In this document: in pieces, positions 20,165-28,860 of the stretch
How positions within the stretch are numbered: position 1 is the first letter of the stretch
Layout: every line of letters begins with the position of its first letter
Source of the DNA: JADZAI01 sp047602465
GTDB taxonomy: Bacteria; Pseudomonadota; Alphaproteobacteria; Micropepsales; Micropepsaceae
Length of the DNA stretch: 64,000 bases
Direction of reading: 5' to 3'
Assembly: GCA_047602465.1 (NCBI GenBank)
Contig: JASGHF010000001.1
Location: 1,922,001-1,986,000 of the forward strand
The notes under the pieces: model-generated
What the model was told of the DNA's origin: nothing
Databases searched by the model: none
Seen by the model: the letters and a program-made list of their open reading frames with translations, nothing else
Translations under genes and position numbers: made by a program

Positions 20165-22930
20165 ATGGACCTGCCCGCCGCCGTCACGCAGGCGCCGCCC
20201 ATAGACGGGCTGGCGCTGCGCCGCGAACTCACCGCCGCCGCCCACGGCGCGGAAGGCCGCGATGCGTTGCGGAAAGCTGCGGTCACGATCCTGAAACGGG
20301 TGCGGGCCGAGGCGCTCGCGACGGCCGACACCATGCTGCGCTCCGGCGGCTCGGGCCTCGCCGCCGCGCGCATGATCTCCGCCGCACAGGACGAGATCAT
20401 CGGCGCGCTCTACGACTTCACCGTCAAGCATGTCTACTACGCGCAGGTTCCCTCCACGGCCGAGCGCATCGCGATCGTCGCGACCGGCGGCTATGGGCGC
20501 GGCACGCTCGCGCCCGGCTCCGACATCGATCTCCTCTTCGTCCTGCCCTACAAGCAGACCGCCTGGGGCGAGAGCGTGGTGGAATACATCCTCTACGCGC
20601 TCTGGGATCTCGGCCTCAAAGTCGGCCACGCGACGCGCTCGATCGACGAGTGCATCCGCCTCGCCAAATCCGACATGACGATCCGCACCTCCGTTCTTGA
20701 GGCGCGCTTCCTGTGGGGTGACGCCAAGCTCGCCGAACAGCTCAAAGTCCGCTTCGACAAGGAGATCGTCGGTCAGGGCGGGCAGGACTTCGTCGAAGCC
20801 AAGCTCGCCGAGCGCGACCAGCGCCACCGCAAGTCGGGCGAGAGCCGCTATCTCGTCGAGCCGAACGTCAAGGAAGGCAAAGGCGGCCTTCGCGATCTCA
20901 ACACGCTCTTCTGGATCGCCAAATATGTCTATCGCGTGGAGGACGCCGCCGAACTCATCGGCCGCGGCGTCTTCCGCGAAGACGAGTTCGATATCTTCGC
21001 CCGCGCCGAGGATTTCCTCTGGACCGTGCGCTGCCACCTCCATTTCCTCACCGGACGCGCCGAGGAACGCCTCGGCTTCGACGTGCAGCGCGATATGGCC
21101 AGGCGCATGGGCTATGGCGAGGACGGCAACCACGCCATCGAAGCCTTCATGCGCGACTACTTCCTGAACGCGAAGGACGTGGGCGATCTCACCCGCATCC
21201 TCTGTTCCGTACTGGAGGAACAGAACCGCAAGCACGCCCCGGGTCTCGGGCGCATCTTCTCCGGCTTCGCACGCAAACAGACGCCCGCTCCCGGCTTCGT
21301 CATCGAAGGGGGACGCCTCAATATCGAGGACAAGGCGGTCTTCACCCGCGATCCGGTCAGCCTGCTCCGCCTTTTCCACATCGCCGATGCGCGCAGCGTC
21401 CACATCCACCCGGACGCCTTCCGCGCCGCGACCCGAGCGCTGCATCTCATCGACGACGATCTGCGCGCGAACGCAGAGGCCAACCGCCTTTTCCTGGAAG
21501 TCCTCTCCTCGCCGCGCGATCCGGAAACGGTGCTGCGCTGGATGAACGAATGCGGCGTCTTCGGACGCTTCGTGCCCGCTTTCGGGCGCATCGTCGCGCT
21601 GATGCAGTTCAACATGTACCACCACTACACGGTGGACGAACACCTCATCCGCGCCGTCGGCAACCTCTCCAGAATCGAGCGCGGCCTCCTGAAGAACGAC
21701 CACCCGCTCGCCGCGCAATTGATGCCCCGCATCAAGAACCGCGAGGCGCTCTATGTCGCGATGCTGCTGCACGACATCGCCAAGGGCACCGAGCGCGACC
21801 ATTCGGAAGAAGGCGAGGAGATCGCCAACGAACTCTGCCCGCGTCTCGGCCTCGATGCGAACGAGACCGCCATCGTCGCCTGGCTGGTGCGCAACCACCT
21901 CATCATGTCCGACGTCGCCCAGAAGCGCGACCTCGCCGACCCCAAGACGATCGAGGATTTCGTCGACATCGTGCAGACGCCCGAGCGCCTGCGCCTGCTG
22001 CTGGTCCTCACCGTCGCCGATATCCGATCCGTCGGCCCCGGCGTCTTCAACGGCTGGAAGGGCCAGCTGCTGCGCGATCTCTACGCCGCCGCCGAAGAAC
22101 GCATGCTGGGCGGCCAGGTGGAGGTCTCGCAGAGCGCCCGCGTCGGCGCCGCCCGCGCCCGCCTCGCCGCCGAGCTGACAGACTGGACGCCGGCCGAACG
22201 CGACCGCGCCCTCGCCCGCCACTACGCCTCCTACTGGCTGACCCTGCCGACCGAAATGCATGTCCGCCATGCCCGCTTCATCCGCGAGGCCGACAAGTCC
22301 GGCGAGGTTCTGAGCCTGGAGGCCCGCGCCGATCCGTTCCGCGCCGTCACCGAGATCAGCGTCTATACGGGCGACCATCCCGGCCTCTTCCAGCGCCTCG
22401 CCGGCGGCTTCGCAGTAGCGGGCGCGTCGGTCGTCGACGCCAAGGTCTTCACCACCGCCGACGGCATGGCGCTCGACGTCTTCTGGGTGCAGGACAATGA
22501 CGGACAGGCCTTCGATCTCAGCCGCATCCCGCGCGTGAAGGAAACGCTGGTCAAAACCCTCAAGGGCGAAATCCTCGCCCGCAGGCAGATCGACGGCCGA
22601 CGCATCCGCAGCCGGGAAGAGGCCTTCGCCGTCGCGCCCCAGGTCATTTTCGACAACCAGGCGTCCAATCTCTGCACGCTCATCGAGATCGTCGCGCGCG
22701 ACCGCCCCAACCTGCTGCACGATCTCACCCGCGCTTTGTTCCTGGCGCAGCTCTCCATCCACTCGGCGGTCATCGCCACCTATGGCGAGCAGGCGGTCGA
22801 CGTTTTCTATGTAAAAGACCTTTTCGGTCACAAAGTGACGCACAAGGGCAAACTCGCCGCCATCGAGCAGGGTCTCCTCACCGCCATGGGCGGCGGCGGC
22901 GTCCGCCCCGAGCGCGCCGAAAGGCGCTAG
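20165..22930 (+). CDS. glnD: Bifunctional PII uridylyltransferase / uridylyl-removing enzyme
   Basis: A 921-residue GlnD, full length. It uridylylates PII proteins under nitrogen limitation and removes UMP when glutamine is high. Domains in order: nucleotidyltransferase with GGYGRGTLAPGSDIDLLF (metal-binding D-x-D), the GlnD linker domain with VEPNVKEGKGGLRDL, an HD hydrolase with MLLHDIAKGTERDHSEEG, and two ACT domains (VYTGDHPGLFQRLAGG and IVARDRPNLLHDLTRAL) that sense glutamine. ATG 20165 is chosen although the frame is open upstream to 18953, which is non-genic reading through the preceding genes. The close link glnD-murJ is common in Alphaproteobacteria. Confidence 0.97.
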   Translation: MDLPAAVTQAPPIDGLALRRELTAAAHGAEGRDALRKAAVTILKRVRAEALATADTMLRSGGSGLAAARMISAAQDEIIGALYDFTVKHVYYAQVPSTAERIAIVATGGYGRGTLAPGSDIDLLFVLPYKQTAWGESVVEYILYALWDLGLKVGHATRSIDECIRLAKSDMTIRTSVLEARFLWGDAKLAEQLKVRFDKEIVGQGGQDFVEAKLAERDQRHRKSGESRYLVEPNVKEGKGGLRDLNTLFWIAKYVYRVEDAAELIGRGVFREDEFDIFARAEDFLWTVRCHLHFLTGRAEERLGFDVQRDMARRMGYGEDGNHAIEAFMRDYFLNAKDVGDLTRILCSVLEEQNRKHAPGLGRIFSGFARKQTPAPGFVIEGGRLNIEDKAVFTRDPVSLLRLFHIADARSVHIHPDAFRAATRALHLIDDDLRANAEANRLFLEVLSSPRDPETVLRWMNECGVFGRFVPAFGRIVALMQFNMYHHYTVDEHLIRAVGNLSRIERGLLKNDHPLAAQLMPRIKNREALYVAMLLHDIAKGTERDHSEEGEEIANELCPRLGLDANETAIVAWLVRNHLIMSDVAQKRDLADPKTIEDFVDIVQTPERLRLLLVLTVADIRSVGPGVFNGWKGQLLRDLYAAAEERMLGGQVEVSQSARVGAARARLAAELTDWTPAERDRALARHYASYWLTLPTEMHVRHARFIREADKSGEVLSLEARADPFRAVTEISVYTGDHPGLFQRLAGGFAVAGASVVDAKVFTTADGMALDVFWVQDNDGQAFDLSRIPRVKETLVKTLKGEILARRQIDGRRIRSREEAFAVAPQVIFDNQASNLCTLIEIVARDRPNLLHDLTRALFLAQLSIHSAVIATYGEQAVDVFYVKDLFGHKVTHKGKLAAIEQGLLTAMGGGGVRPERAERR

Positions 22931-22931
22931 C

Positions 22932-23040
22932 GTGTCCTTCGAGACGCGGCCATCGGCCGCTCCTCAGGATGAGGAATCTGGGAGCCATTCCCCTTCCTCA
23001 TCCTGAGCAGGCCGCGCAGCGGCCGTCGCGAAGGACGCAC
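22932..23040. repeat. Intergenic palindromic repeat (family 1), cruciform-type
   Basis: Two arms of about 45 bases, nearly perfect reverse complements, separated by a 17-18 base loop. Outer arms run from TCCTTCGAGACG (22936) and end CGCGAAGGACGCAC (23040); inner arms are CTCAGGATGAGGAA and TTCCTCATCCTGAG. Each arm also holds its own hairpin (GCGGCC-ATC-GGCCGC; GGCCGC-GCA-GCGGCC). This resembles the long palindromic intergenic repeats common in alphaproteobacterial genomes. It lies 1 base after the glnD stop and may also act as an mRNA 3' stabiliser. Confidence 0.85.
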
Positions 23041-23119
23041 TCTTGTATGCAAGGCACCTTCGCACCTCCGCCAAATCGGCGTATCTCCGTCCTCCAGAAT
23101 CACTTTCCCGGTCAGTTGT

Positions 23120-24718
23120 ATGAGCCTGTTGCGCGGGGCGTTCACGGTAGGCGGCTGGACCCTGGTCAGCCGCGTCCTCGGTTTCGCGCGCGACATGGTG
23201 ATCGCCCGCGCCATCGGCACGGGATGGGTGGCCGACGCCTGGGCCGTCGCCTTCCGCTTCCCCAATCTCTTCCGCCGCCTGTTCGGCGAGGGCGCGCTGA
23301 ACAGCGCCTTCGTGCCGATGTACGCCAAACGCCTGGAAGGCGAAGGCAAGCCCGCCGCCGACCGGCTGGCGGAGGAAATCCAGTCCGTCATCCTGCCCAT
23401 CCTGATGGCGTTCTCCGCCGTCGCGATGCTGACCATGCCGTGGATCATGCAGGTCTATGCGCCGGGCTTCATCGACGAGCCGGCCAAGATGGCGCTGGCG
23501 AGCGACATGACGGTCATCGCCTTCCCCTATCTCCTCTTCATGTCGCTGGTGGCGCTCTATTCCGGCGTCCTCAACACGCATGGCCGCTATGCCGCCGCCG
23601 CCGCCGCGCAGAGTCTTCTCAACATCTCGCTGCTCGCCGCCGCGCTGATCGCGCAATGGACGCTCCACCCCGAACCCGGCGACCGCATCTGGGGCTTCGC
23701 GCTCGCCTGGGGCTGCGTCGTGGCGGGCGCGCTGCAGTTCCTGTTTCTGGTCTACATGCTGGCGCGCGGCGGCATCCATCTTCGCCTGCGCATGCCGCGG
23801 CTGTCGCCGGATGCGCGCCGCATCTTCGTGCTGATGGTGCCGGGCATCATCGCGGGCGGCGTCAGCCAGATCTCCATCTTCGTGGCCACCATCGTCGCGA
23901 CGCTGCAGGACGGCGCGCCGGCGATCCTCTATTTCGCCGACCGCATCTATCAGTTCCCGCTCGGCATCGTCGGCACCGCCATGGGCATCGTACTGCTGCC
24001 CACTTTGGCGCGCCATCTGCGCAGCGGGCGCGAGGATCTCGCGCTCTACTGGCAGAACCGGGGCGTCGAGCTCGCCATGCTGCTCACGCTTCCCGCCGCC
24101 ATCGCGCTGCTGGTCATCTCGGTCCCCATCTCCATCGCGCTCTTCGAAGGCGGCGCCTTCGACCGCGCCTCGTCGGAGGCGGTCGGCCATGTCCTCGTCG
24201 CGTTCGGCGCGGGCCTTCCGGCCTTCATCCTGGTCAAGGTGCTGCAGCCCGCCTTCTTCGCCCGCGAGGACACCGCAACGCCCATGCGCTTCGCCGTCGC
24301 GACCCTCATCGTAGATGTCGCGCTCGCCGTCGGCCTCTTCTTCGCGCTCGGCCGCGACGTGATGGGCATCGCCATCGGCACCGCCGCGGCGGCCTGGCTG
24401 AACGTCGGCCTGCTCGTCTGGACCAGCCGCGCGCGCGGCCATTTCCAGCTGGACGCCCGCACACTCGACCGCCTCTGGCGCATCGGCGTCGCCAGTCTCG
24501 TCATGGGCGCGGCGCTGTTCGGCATCCTGCAGGTCGTCGGCGGCTGGCTCGATGAAGGCACGGCGAAGAAGTTCGCGGCGCTCGGCGCGCTCTGCTTCGG
24601 CGGCCTCATCGTCTACGCCGTCGCCGTCGTGGCGCTTCGCGGCACCACGCTCGGCGAACTGAAAGAACAGTTCCGCCGCGAACGCGCCGTGAAAGCCGAC
24701 GTGCCGCCCGCCGCCTGA
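23120..24718 (+). CDS. murJ: Lipid II flippase MurJ (MviN)
   Basis: A 532-residue MOP-superfamily protein with about 14 membrane helices. The N-terminus GAFTVGGWTLVSRVLGFARDMVIARAIG and the loop FRFPNLFRRLFGEGALNSAFVPMY are MurJ signatures, and the conserved Arg and Asp residues of the cavity are in these blocks. MurJ flips lipid II across the inner membrane for peptidoglycan synthesis and is essential. Its stop overlaps by one base with the next small gene. Full family length. Confidence 0.96.
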   Translation: MSLLRGAFTVGGWTLVSRVLGFARDMVIARAIGTGWVADAWAVAFRFPNLFRRLFGEGALNSAFVPMYAKRLEGEGKPAADRLAEEIQSVILPILMAFSAVAMLTMPWIMQVYAPGFIDEPAKMALASDMTVIAFPYLLFMSLVALYSGVLNTHGRYAAAAAAQSLLNISLLAAALIAQWTLHPEPGDRIWGFALAWGCVVAGALQFLFLVYMLARGGIHLRLRMPRLSPDARRIFVLMVPGIIAGGVSQISIFVATIVATLQDGAPAILYFADRIYQFPLGIVGTAMGIVLLPTLARHLRSGREDLALYWQNRGVELAMLLTLPAAIALLVISVPISIALFEGGAFDRASSEAVGHVLVAFGAGLPAFILVKVLQPAFFAREDTATPMRFAVATLIVDVALAVGLFFALGRDVMGIAIGTAAAAWLNVGLLVWTSRARGHFQLDARTLDRLWRIGVASLVMGAALFGILQVVGGWLDEGTAKKFAALGALCFGGLIVYAVAVVALRGTTLGELKEQFRRERAVKADVPPAA

Positions 24719-25092
24719 TGGACAGCCTCGCCCATCTCGGCCTCGCCCACGCGCGCGATGCGATCTACATGCTCGCCGCCGTCGAGCAGGCGTTCGAAAT
24801 CAGGCTCGGCGACAGCGAACGCCAGTTTGAAACCGTAGGCGATCTGCACCGCCGCGTGCGCGACAAGCTCGCCGCAAGGGGCGACCTGCCGGACGATCTC
24901 TGGCCGCGTCTCTGCCGGATCATCGCGCACGAAACCGGCGCGCCCGCCGGCCGCATCACCGAAGCGACCGAATTTCTCGACGACACCCCGCCACCCGGCA
25001 ATCTCGCCATCCTCGGCCAAGCCGTCGCCTATCTCGCCGCGCTCGGCGCGCTCGCCGCTCTCTTCGGCTGGCTGGGACGGGCCTGGGACTAG
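24718..25092 (+). CDS. Small protein with acyl-carrier-protein-like helices and C-terminal membrane helix
   Basis: A 124-residue protein whose ATG overlaps the murJ stop, so it is probably translationally coupled. Residues about 20-46 (VEQAFEIRLGDSERQFETVGDL) look like helices II-III of an acyl carrier protein, but I see no DSL-type phosphopantetheine serine before them. The C-terminus (about 98-120) is hydrophobic and could anchor it in the membrane next to MurJ. The similarity is a pattern impression only; function unknown. Confidence 0.6.
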   Translation: MDSLAHLGLAHARDAIYMLAAVEQAFEIRLGDSERQFETVGDLHRRVRDKLAARGDLPDDLWPRLCRIIAHETGAPAGRITEATEFLDDTPPPGNLAILGQAVAYLAALGALAALFGWLGRAWD

Positions 25093-25281
25093 GCTGCGCC
25101 CGAGCGCGCCGCTATAACGCCCGTCATGACGCGCATCGATCGTCAGGGTTCCGCCTTTCCGCCCCGCCTCAGCGGGCGATGGCGTGCGGCTGCAATTTAG
25201 CCTTTTCAAATCCCGAACTTGATCGACGCAGGTGCCTCAGCCATAGAGCGCGCCCCCGTCCCTTCCACCAGGACAACGACA

Positions 25282-26322
25282 GTGACCGACCAGGCCGTCC
25301 AAACGCCCTCCAGCAACCCTGCTGGCCACCCGACGCGCGTCTTCTCCGGCGTGCAGCCCACGGGCAATCTGCATCTGGGCAATTATCTCGGCGCCATCCG
25401 CAACTGGGTGCCGCTGCAGGATCAGCACCCGTCCATCTTCTGCGTCGTCGACATGCACGCCATCACGGCGGGCTTCGAGCCGGACCTGGCGACGAAGACG
25501 CGCGAGATCGCGGCCGCCTATATCGCCTGCGGCATCGACCCTGAGCGCTCGATCATCTTCCCGCAGAGCCGCGTCACCGCCCATGCCGAGCTGGCGTGGA
25601 TTCTCAATTGTGTCGCCCGCATCGGCTGGCTCGACCGCATGACGCAGTTCAAGGACAAGGCCGGCAAGCACAAGGAGCGCGTCAGCGTCGGGCTCTATGC
25701 CTATCCGGTGCTGATGGCCGCCGACATTCTCGCCTATCGCGCGACGCACGTGCCGGTCGGCGAAGACCAGAAGCAGCACCTCGAACTCGCCCGCGACATC
25801 GCGCAGAAGTTCAACAACGACCTGAACGTGCCCGGCTTCTTCCCGCAGCCCGAGCCGCTGATCCTCGGCCCCACGCCGCGCGTGATGAGCCTGCGCGACG
25901 GGAAGGCCAAGATGTCGAAATCCGATCCGTCGGATCTCAGCCGCATCAACCTCAAGGACAGCGACGAGGAGATCGCGGCGAAGATCCGCAAGGCCCGCAC
26001 CGACCCCGAACCCATCGGCGGCACGATGGAGGAGATCGACGCGCGCCCCGAGGCGTCCAACCTCATCGGCATCTATGCGGCCCTCGCCGGCAAGCCCAAG
26101 GCCGACATTCTCGACCAGTTCGAGGGCGCCCAGTTCTCGACCTTCAAGGGCGAGCTGGCCGATCTTGCCGTCTCGGTGCTCGGCCCCATCCGCACCCGGA
26201 TGGCCGATCTCCTCACCGACACGGCGAATATCGACAAGGTGCTGGCCGGGGGTGCGGAGAAGGCTGCCGCCATCGCGATGCCGATCCTCGCCGAAGCCAA
26301 GAAGGCGGCAGGGTTCCTTTAA
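25282..26322 (+). CDS. trpS: Tryptophanyl-tRNA synthetase
   Basis: A 346-residue class I aminoacyl-tRNA synthetase that charges tRNA-Trp. The HIGH-type motif is PTGNLHLGNYLGA and the KMSKS motif is KMSKSDPSD; RVFSGVQPTG and GWLDRMTQFKDKAGK are typical TrpS blocks. The start is uncertain: the frame is open to a TTG at 25219, but the GTG at 25282, preceded by AGGA about 10 bases upstream, gives the usual length. The 190 bases between 25093 and 25281 contain no recognised tRNA, attenuator or riboswitch. Confidence 0.96.
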   Translation: MTDQAVQTPSSNPAGHPTRVFSGVQPTGNLHLGNYLGAIRNWVPLQDQHPSIFCVVDMHAITAGFEPDLATKTREIAAAYIACGIDPERSIIFPQSRVTAHAELAWILNCVARIGWLDRMTQFKDKAGKHKERVSVGLYAYPVLMAADILAYRATHVPVGEDQKQHLELARDIAQKFNNDLNVPGFFPQPEPLILGPTPRVMSLRDGKAKMSKSDPSDLSRINLKDSDEEIAAKIRKARTDPEPIGGTMEEIDARPEASNLIGIYAALAGKPKADILDQFEGAQFSTFKGELADLAVSVLGPIRTRMADLLTDTANIDKVLAGGAEKAAAIAMPILAEAKKAAGFL

Positions 26323-26330
26323 CGGAGAAT

Positions 26331-26361
26331 CCTCATGGCCGGGCCTGACCCGGCCATGAGG
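26331..26361. repeat. Perfect 13-bp inverted repeat (family 2, short form)
   Basis: The arms CCTCATGGCCGGG and CCCGGCCATGAGG are separated by CCTGA. The same left arm, loop and start of the right arm recur at 39947 in a longer element, so this is a repeat-family member (apparently an internal-deletion form) rather than a simple terminator; no T-run follows. It begins 8 bases after the trpS stop. Confidence 0.8.
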
Positions 26362-26413
26362 ACTTGAAGGCGCTCCCCTTCCCGCGTCCCTGCCGCTCGC
26401 GTAAAGAGGCGGC

Positions 26414-26887
26414 ATGAGCGCGATCCGCCGCCGCAAATTCCTCGTCGTCGTCGACGAGACGCCCGAGAGCCGGGTGGCGATGCGTTTCGCCGCCCGCCGC
26501 GCCGAACATACCGGCGGCGTGGTCAGCCTCGCCCACATCATGCCGCTGCCCGACACCCAGCAATGGGCGGGCGTCGAAGAGGCCATGCGCGCCGAGGCCG
26601 AAGCCGAAGCGGAAGCCACGCTCTACGAAGCCGCCCGCTTCGTCTTCGACATCACCCAGTCGCCGGCCGAAATCGTGCTGCTGGAGGGCAAGAAGCGCGA
26701 GGCGCTGATCGGCCTCATCCGCGACGACAAGGCGATCTCGATCCTCGTCCTTGCCTCCGGCAAGGGCCGCGAGGGGCCGGGGCCGCTGGTCGCGGCGGTC
26801 GCCGCCGGCGGGGCCAACGCCTTCCCGATCCCGGTCACCATCGTGCCCGGCACCCTGACAGACGCCGAAATCGACGCTTTCGCCTGA
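26414..26887 (+). CDS. Universal stress protein (UspA family)
   Basis: A 157-residue single-domain USP. The start KFLVVVDETPESRVAMRFAARRA gives the first strand with the conserved Asp, and a hydrophobic strand ISILVLASGKG followed by the P-loop-like region GPGPLVAAVAAGG and the last strand PVTIVPG complete the fold; the ATP-binding G-2x-G-9x-G(S/T) motif is modified, so nucleotide binding is uncertain. An acidic Ala/Glu helix (about 55-78) is inserted in the middle. Role in stress resistance is inferred. Transcribed in the same direction as trpS and nfu. Confidence 0.83.
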   Translation: MSAIRRRKFLVVVDETPESRVAMRFAARRAEHTGGVVSLAHIMPLPDTQQWAGVEEAMRAEAEAEAEATLYEAARFVFDITQSPAEIVLLEGKKREALIGLIRDDKAISILVLASGKGREGPGPLVAAVAAGGANAFPIPVTIVPGTLTDAEIDAFA

Positions 26888-26907
26888 TTTCCGCGTCATT
26901 CTTAGGG

Positions 26908-26937
26908 TTGTTTCGAGGGTGCGGCGCGCCCCATATA
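26908..26937 (+). promoter_or_regulatory. Candidate promoter of nfu
   Basis: TTGTTT (26908-26913), an 18-base spacer and CATATA (26932-26937) precede the nfu ATG by 33 bases. The -10 and following bases (CATATAGCC) are the same as in the better-supported rimP promoter at 40758-40786, which raises confidence. Confidence 0.45.
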
Positions 26938-26970
26938 GCCCTGATATCCGCGATCCCACGGGCAGCCCCC

Positions 26971-27546
26971 ATGTTCATCCAGACCGAGTCGACGCCCAAC
27001 CCGAACACGCTGAAATTCCTGCCCGGCCGCGACGTGGCCGGCGAGGCGGCGCTCTACGATTTCGCCGACGCCGCATCCGCCGCGCGTTCGCCGCTGGCGG
27101 CCGAGATCTTCACCGTTCCGGGCGTCTCCCGCGTCTTCTTCGGCGCCGATTTCGTCTCGGTCAGCAAGACATCGGCCGAGGAGTGGCAGCACATGAAGCC
27201 CGCGATTCTCGGGGCCATCATGGAGCACTTCCAGATGAACCGCCCGCTCGTCACCGAAGCCGCGGCGGAAGCCCCGGCCTCCGGCACCGACGCGGCGCTT
27301 TCGGAAGAAGACGAGGACATCGTCGAGCAGATCATGGAGCTGCTGGAGACCCGCGTCCGCCCCGCCGTGGCGCAGGACGGCGGCGACATCATCTTCCGCT
27401 CGTTCGACAGCCAGACCGGTACGGTCTACCTCAACATGCGCGGCGCCTGTTCGGGTTGCCCGTCCTCGACCGCCACCCTCAAAGGCGGCATCGAGAAGAT
27501 GCTGATGCACTACATTCCCGAAGTGACCGCCGTTCAGGCAATCTGA
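26971..27546 (+). CDS. Nfu/NifU-family iron-sulfur cluster carrier
   Basis: A 191-residue protein with an N-terminal Nfu domain (MFIQTESTPNPNTLKFLPG, GVSRVFFGADFVSVSK) and a C-terminal NifU-like domain with the cluster-binding C160-S-G-C163 in MRGACSGCPSSTATLKGG. Such proteins pass 4Fe-4S clusters to target enzymes; MiaB, which needs two, is encoded 4.5 kb downstream. ATG 26971 is the only start that gives the family N-terminus; the frame is open upstream but that part is not coding. Confidence 0.93.
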   Translation: MFIQTESTPNPNTLKFLPGRDVAGEAALYDFADAASAARSPLAAEIFTVPGVSRVFFGADFVSVSKTSAEEWQHMKPAILGAIMEHFQMNRPLVTEAAAEAPASGTDAALSEEDEDIVEQIMELLETRVRPAVAQDGGDIIFRSFDSQTGTVYLNMRGACSGCPSSTATLKGGIEKMLMHYIPEVTAVQAI

Positions 27547-27593
27547 TTTTCTGGCTGGTTTTTTGGCTGATTCTGGCGATCTGAAGGCTTTCC

Positions 27594-28190
27594 ATGACGC
27601 ACACGCCGCTCCCCGACGCCACGCTCGACCAGCTCTTCCGCGAGGCGCGCACGCAGAACGGCTGGAGGGATACGCCGGTCTCCGAAACGCTGATCCGGGC
27701 CATCTACGATCTCGCCCGCATGGGGCCGACCAGCGCCAATTGCTGCCCCGCGCGCTTCGTCTTCTGCACCAGTCCTGAGGCGAAGGAAAAGCTCGGCGGC
27801 TTCGCGTCGGAAGCCAACCGCGCGAAAATCCTCGTCGCGCCGGTCACGGTCATCATCGGCCACGACCTCAAATTCTACGAGAAGATCCCCGAACTCTTCC
27901 CGCATAATCCCGGCGCGAAGGACTGGTTCACCTCCAGCGCGCAGCTGGCCGAAACCACCGCCTTCCGCAACGGGACGCTGCAGGGCGCCTATTTCATCCT
28001 GGCGGCGCGCAGCCTCGGTCTCGATTGCGGCCCGATGTCGGGCTTCAACAACGCCAAGGTGGACGAGGCCTTCTTCGCCGGCACCACGATCAAATCGAAC
28101 TTCATCTGCTCGATCGGCGAGGGCGACCCGTCGAAGATCTTCGCCCGCTCGCCGCGTCTTTCCTTCGAGGACGCCTGCCGGATCGAATAA
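27594..28190 (+). CDS. RutE/HadB-type nitroreductase-fold protein (malonic semialdehyde reductase-like)
   Basis: A 198-residue FMN-dependent nitroreductase-fold enzyme. The segments WRDTPVSETLIRAIYDLARMGPTSANCCPARF, LAETTAFRNGTLQGAYFILAARSLGLDCGPMSGF and SNFICSIGEGD match the RutE/HadB subgroup, which reduces 3-oxo-propionate-like aldehydes with NAD(P)H. No other rut gene is seen, so a pyrimidine-catabolism role is not supported by context; it may be a general reductase. It lies between nfu and tsaB on the same strand. Confidence 0.88.
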   Translation: MTHTPLPDATLDQLFREARTQNGWRDTPVSETLIRAIYDLARMGPTSANCCPARFVFCTSPEAKEKLGGFASEANRAKILVAPVTVIIGHDLKFYEKIPELFPHNPGAKDWFTSSAQLAETTAFRNGTLQGAYFILAARSLGLDCGPMSGFNNAKVDEAFFAGTTIKSNFICSIGEGDPSKIFARSPRLSFEDACRIE

Positions 28191-28200
28191 TGCCGATACG

Positions 28201-28860
28201 ATGCTGATTCTGGCGCTCGATACCGCGCTCGGCGCCTGTTCTGCGGCCCTCGCCAATGCTGAAGGCCCCATCGCGCGCCGCTACGAGGCCATGACCACCG
28301 GCCATGCTGCGGCCCTCGCGCCCATGGCCGACGCCGTGATGCGCGAGGCCGGCCATGCCTTCGCCGACCTCACCCGCATCGCCGTCACCACCGGCCCCGG
28401 CACCTTCACGGGCCAGCGCATCGGCCTCGCCTTCGCGCGCGGCCTGTCGCTGGCGCTGAAAATTCCCTGCATCGGCGTCACCACGCTGGAGGCGATGGCC
28501 GCCGCCGCGCGCACTGAGGCGCCCGGCCACCCCATCCTCGCCGCCAGCGATGCGCGCAAGGGCGAGGCTTACGCGCAACTTTTCGCCGCCGACGGCACGC
28601 CGCAAACCGAACCGGCGCTCCTCACCCTCGAAGCCGCCGCCGCCCTTATCACCCCGGACACCATTCTCGCCGGCACCGCCGCCGATCTGTTGACCGGCGG
28701 CATCGCCTCCACCATCCGCCAGCCCGACGCCGTCTTCGTCGCCGCCCTCGCCCTTTCGCGCCCCGACACCGGCCCGCCGCATCCGCTCTATCTGCGCGCG
28801 CCGGATGCGAAGCTCCCCGGCCCGCTGAAAGGCGGCCCCGGCCTGCCGCGCCGCGCATGA
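28201..28860 (+). CDS. tsaB: tRNA threonylcarbamoyladenosine biosynthesis protein TsaB
   Basis: A 219-residue ASKHA-fold protein. MLILALDTALGACSAAL starts the fold, and ITTGPGTFTGQRIGLAFARGLSLALKIPCIGV-type sequence (about residues 60-95) is the TsaB hallmark. TsaB forms a complex with TsaD and TsaE to make t6A37 in ANN-decoding tRNAs. Its stop overlaps the rimI start by 4 bases; tsaB-rimI is a conserved pair. tsaD and tsaE are outside the window. Confidence 0.95.
   Translation: MLILALDTALGACSAALANAEGPIARRYEAMTTGHAAALAPMADAVMREAGHAFADLTRIAVTTGPGTFTGQRIGLAFARGLSLALKIPCIGVTTLEAMAAAARTEAPGHPILAASDARKGEAYAQLFAADGTPQTEPALLTLEAAAALITPDTILAGTAADLLTGGIASTIRQPDAVFVAALALSRPDTGPPHPLYLRAPDAKLPGPLKGGPGLPRRA

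Noticed and set aside
25093..25281. A tRNA or trp attenuator before trpS
   Set aside because: No cloverleaf, T-loop consensus or leader peptide with Trp codons was found.
26331..26361. trpS intrinsic terminator
   Set aside because: The stem is perfect but no T-run follows on the plus strand, and the same sequence recurs at 39947, so it is called a repeat.
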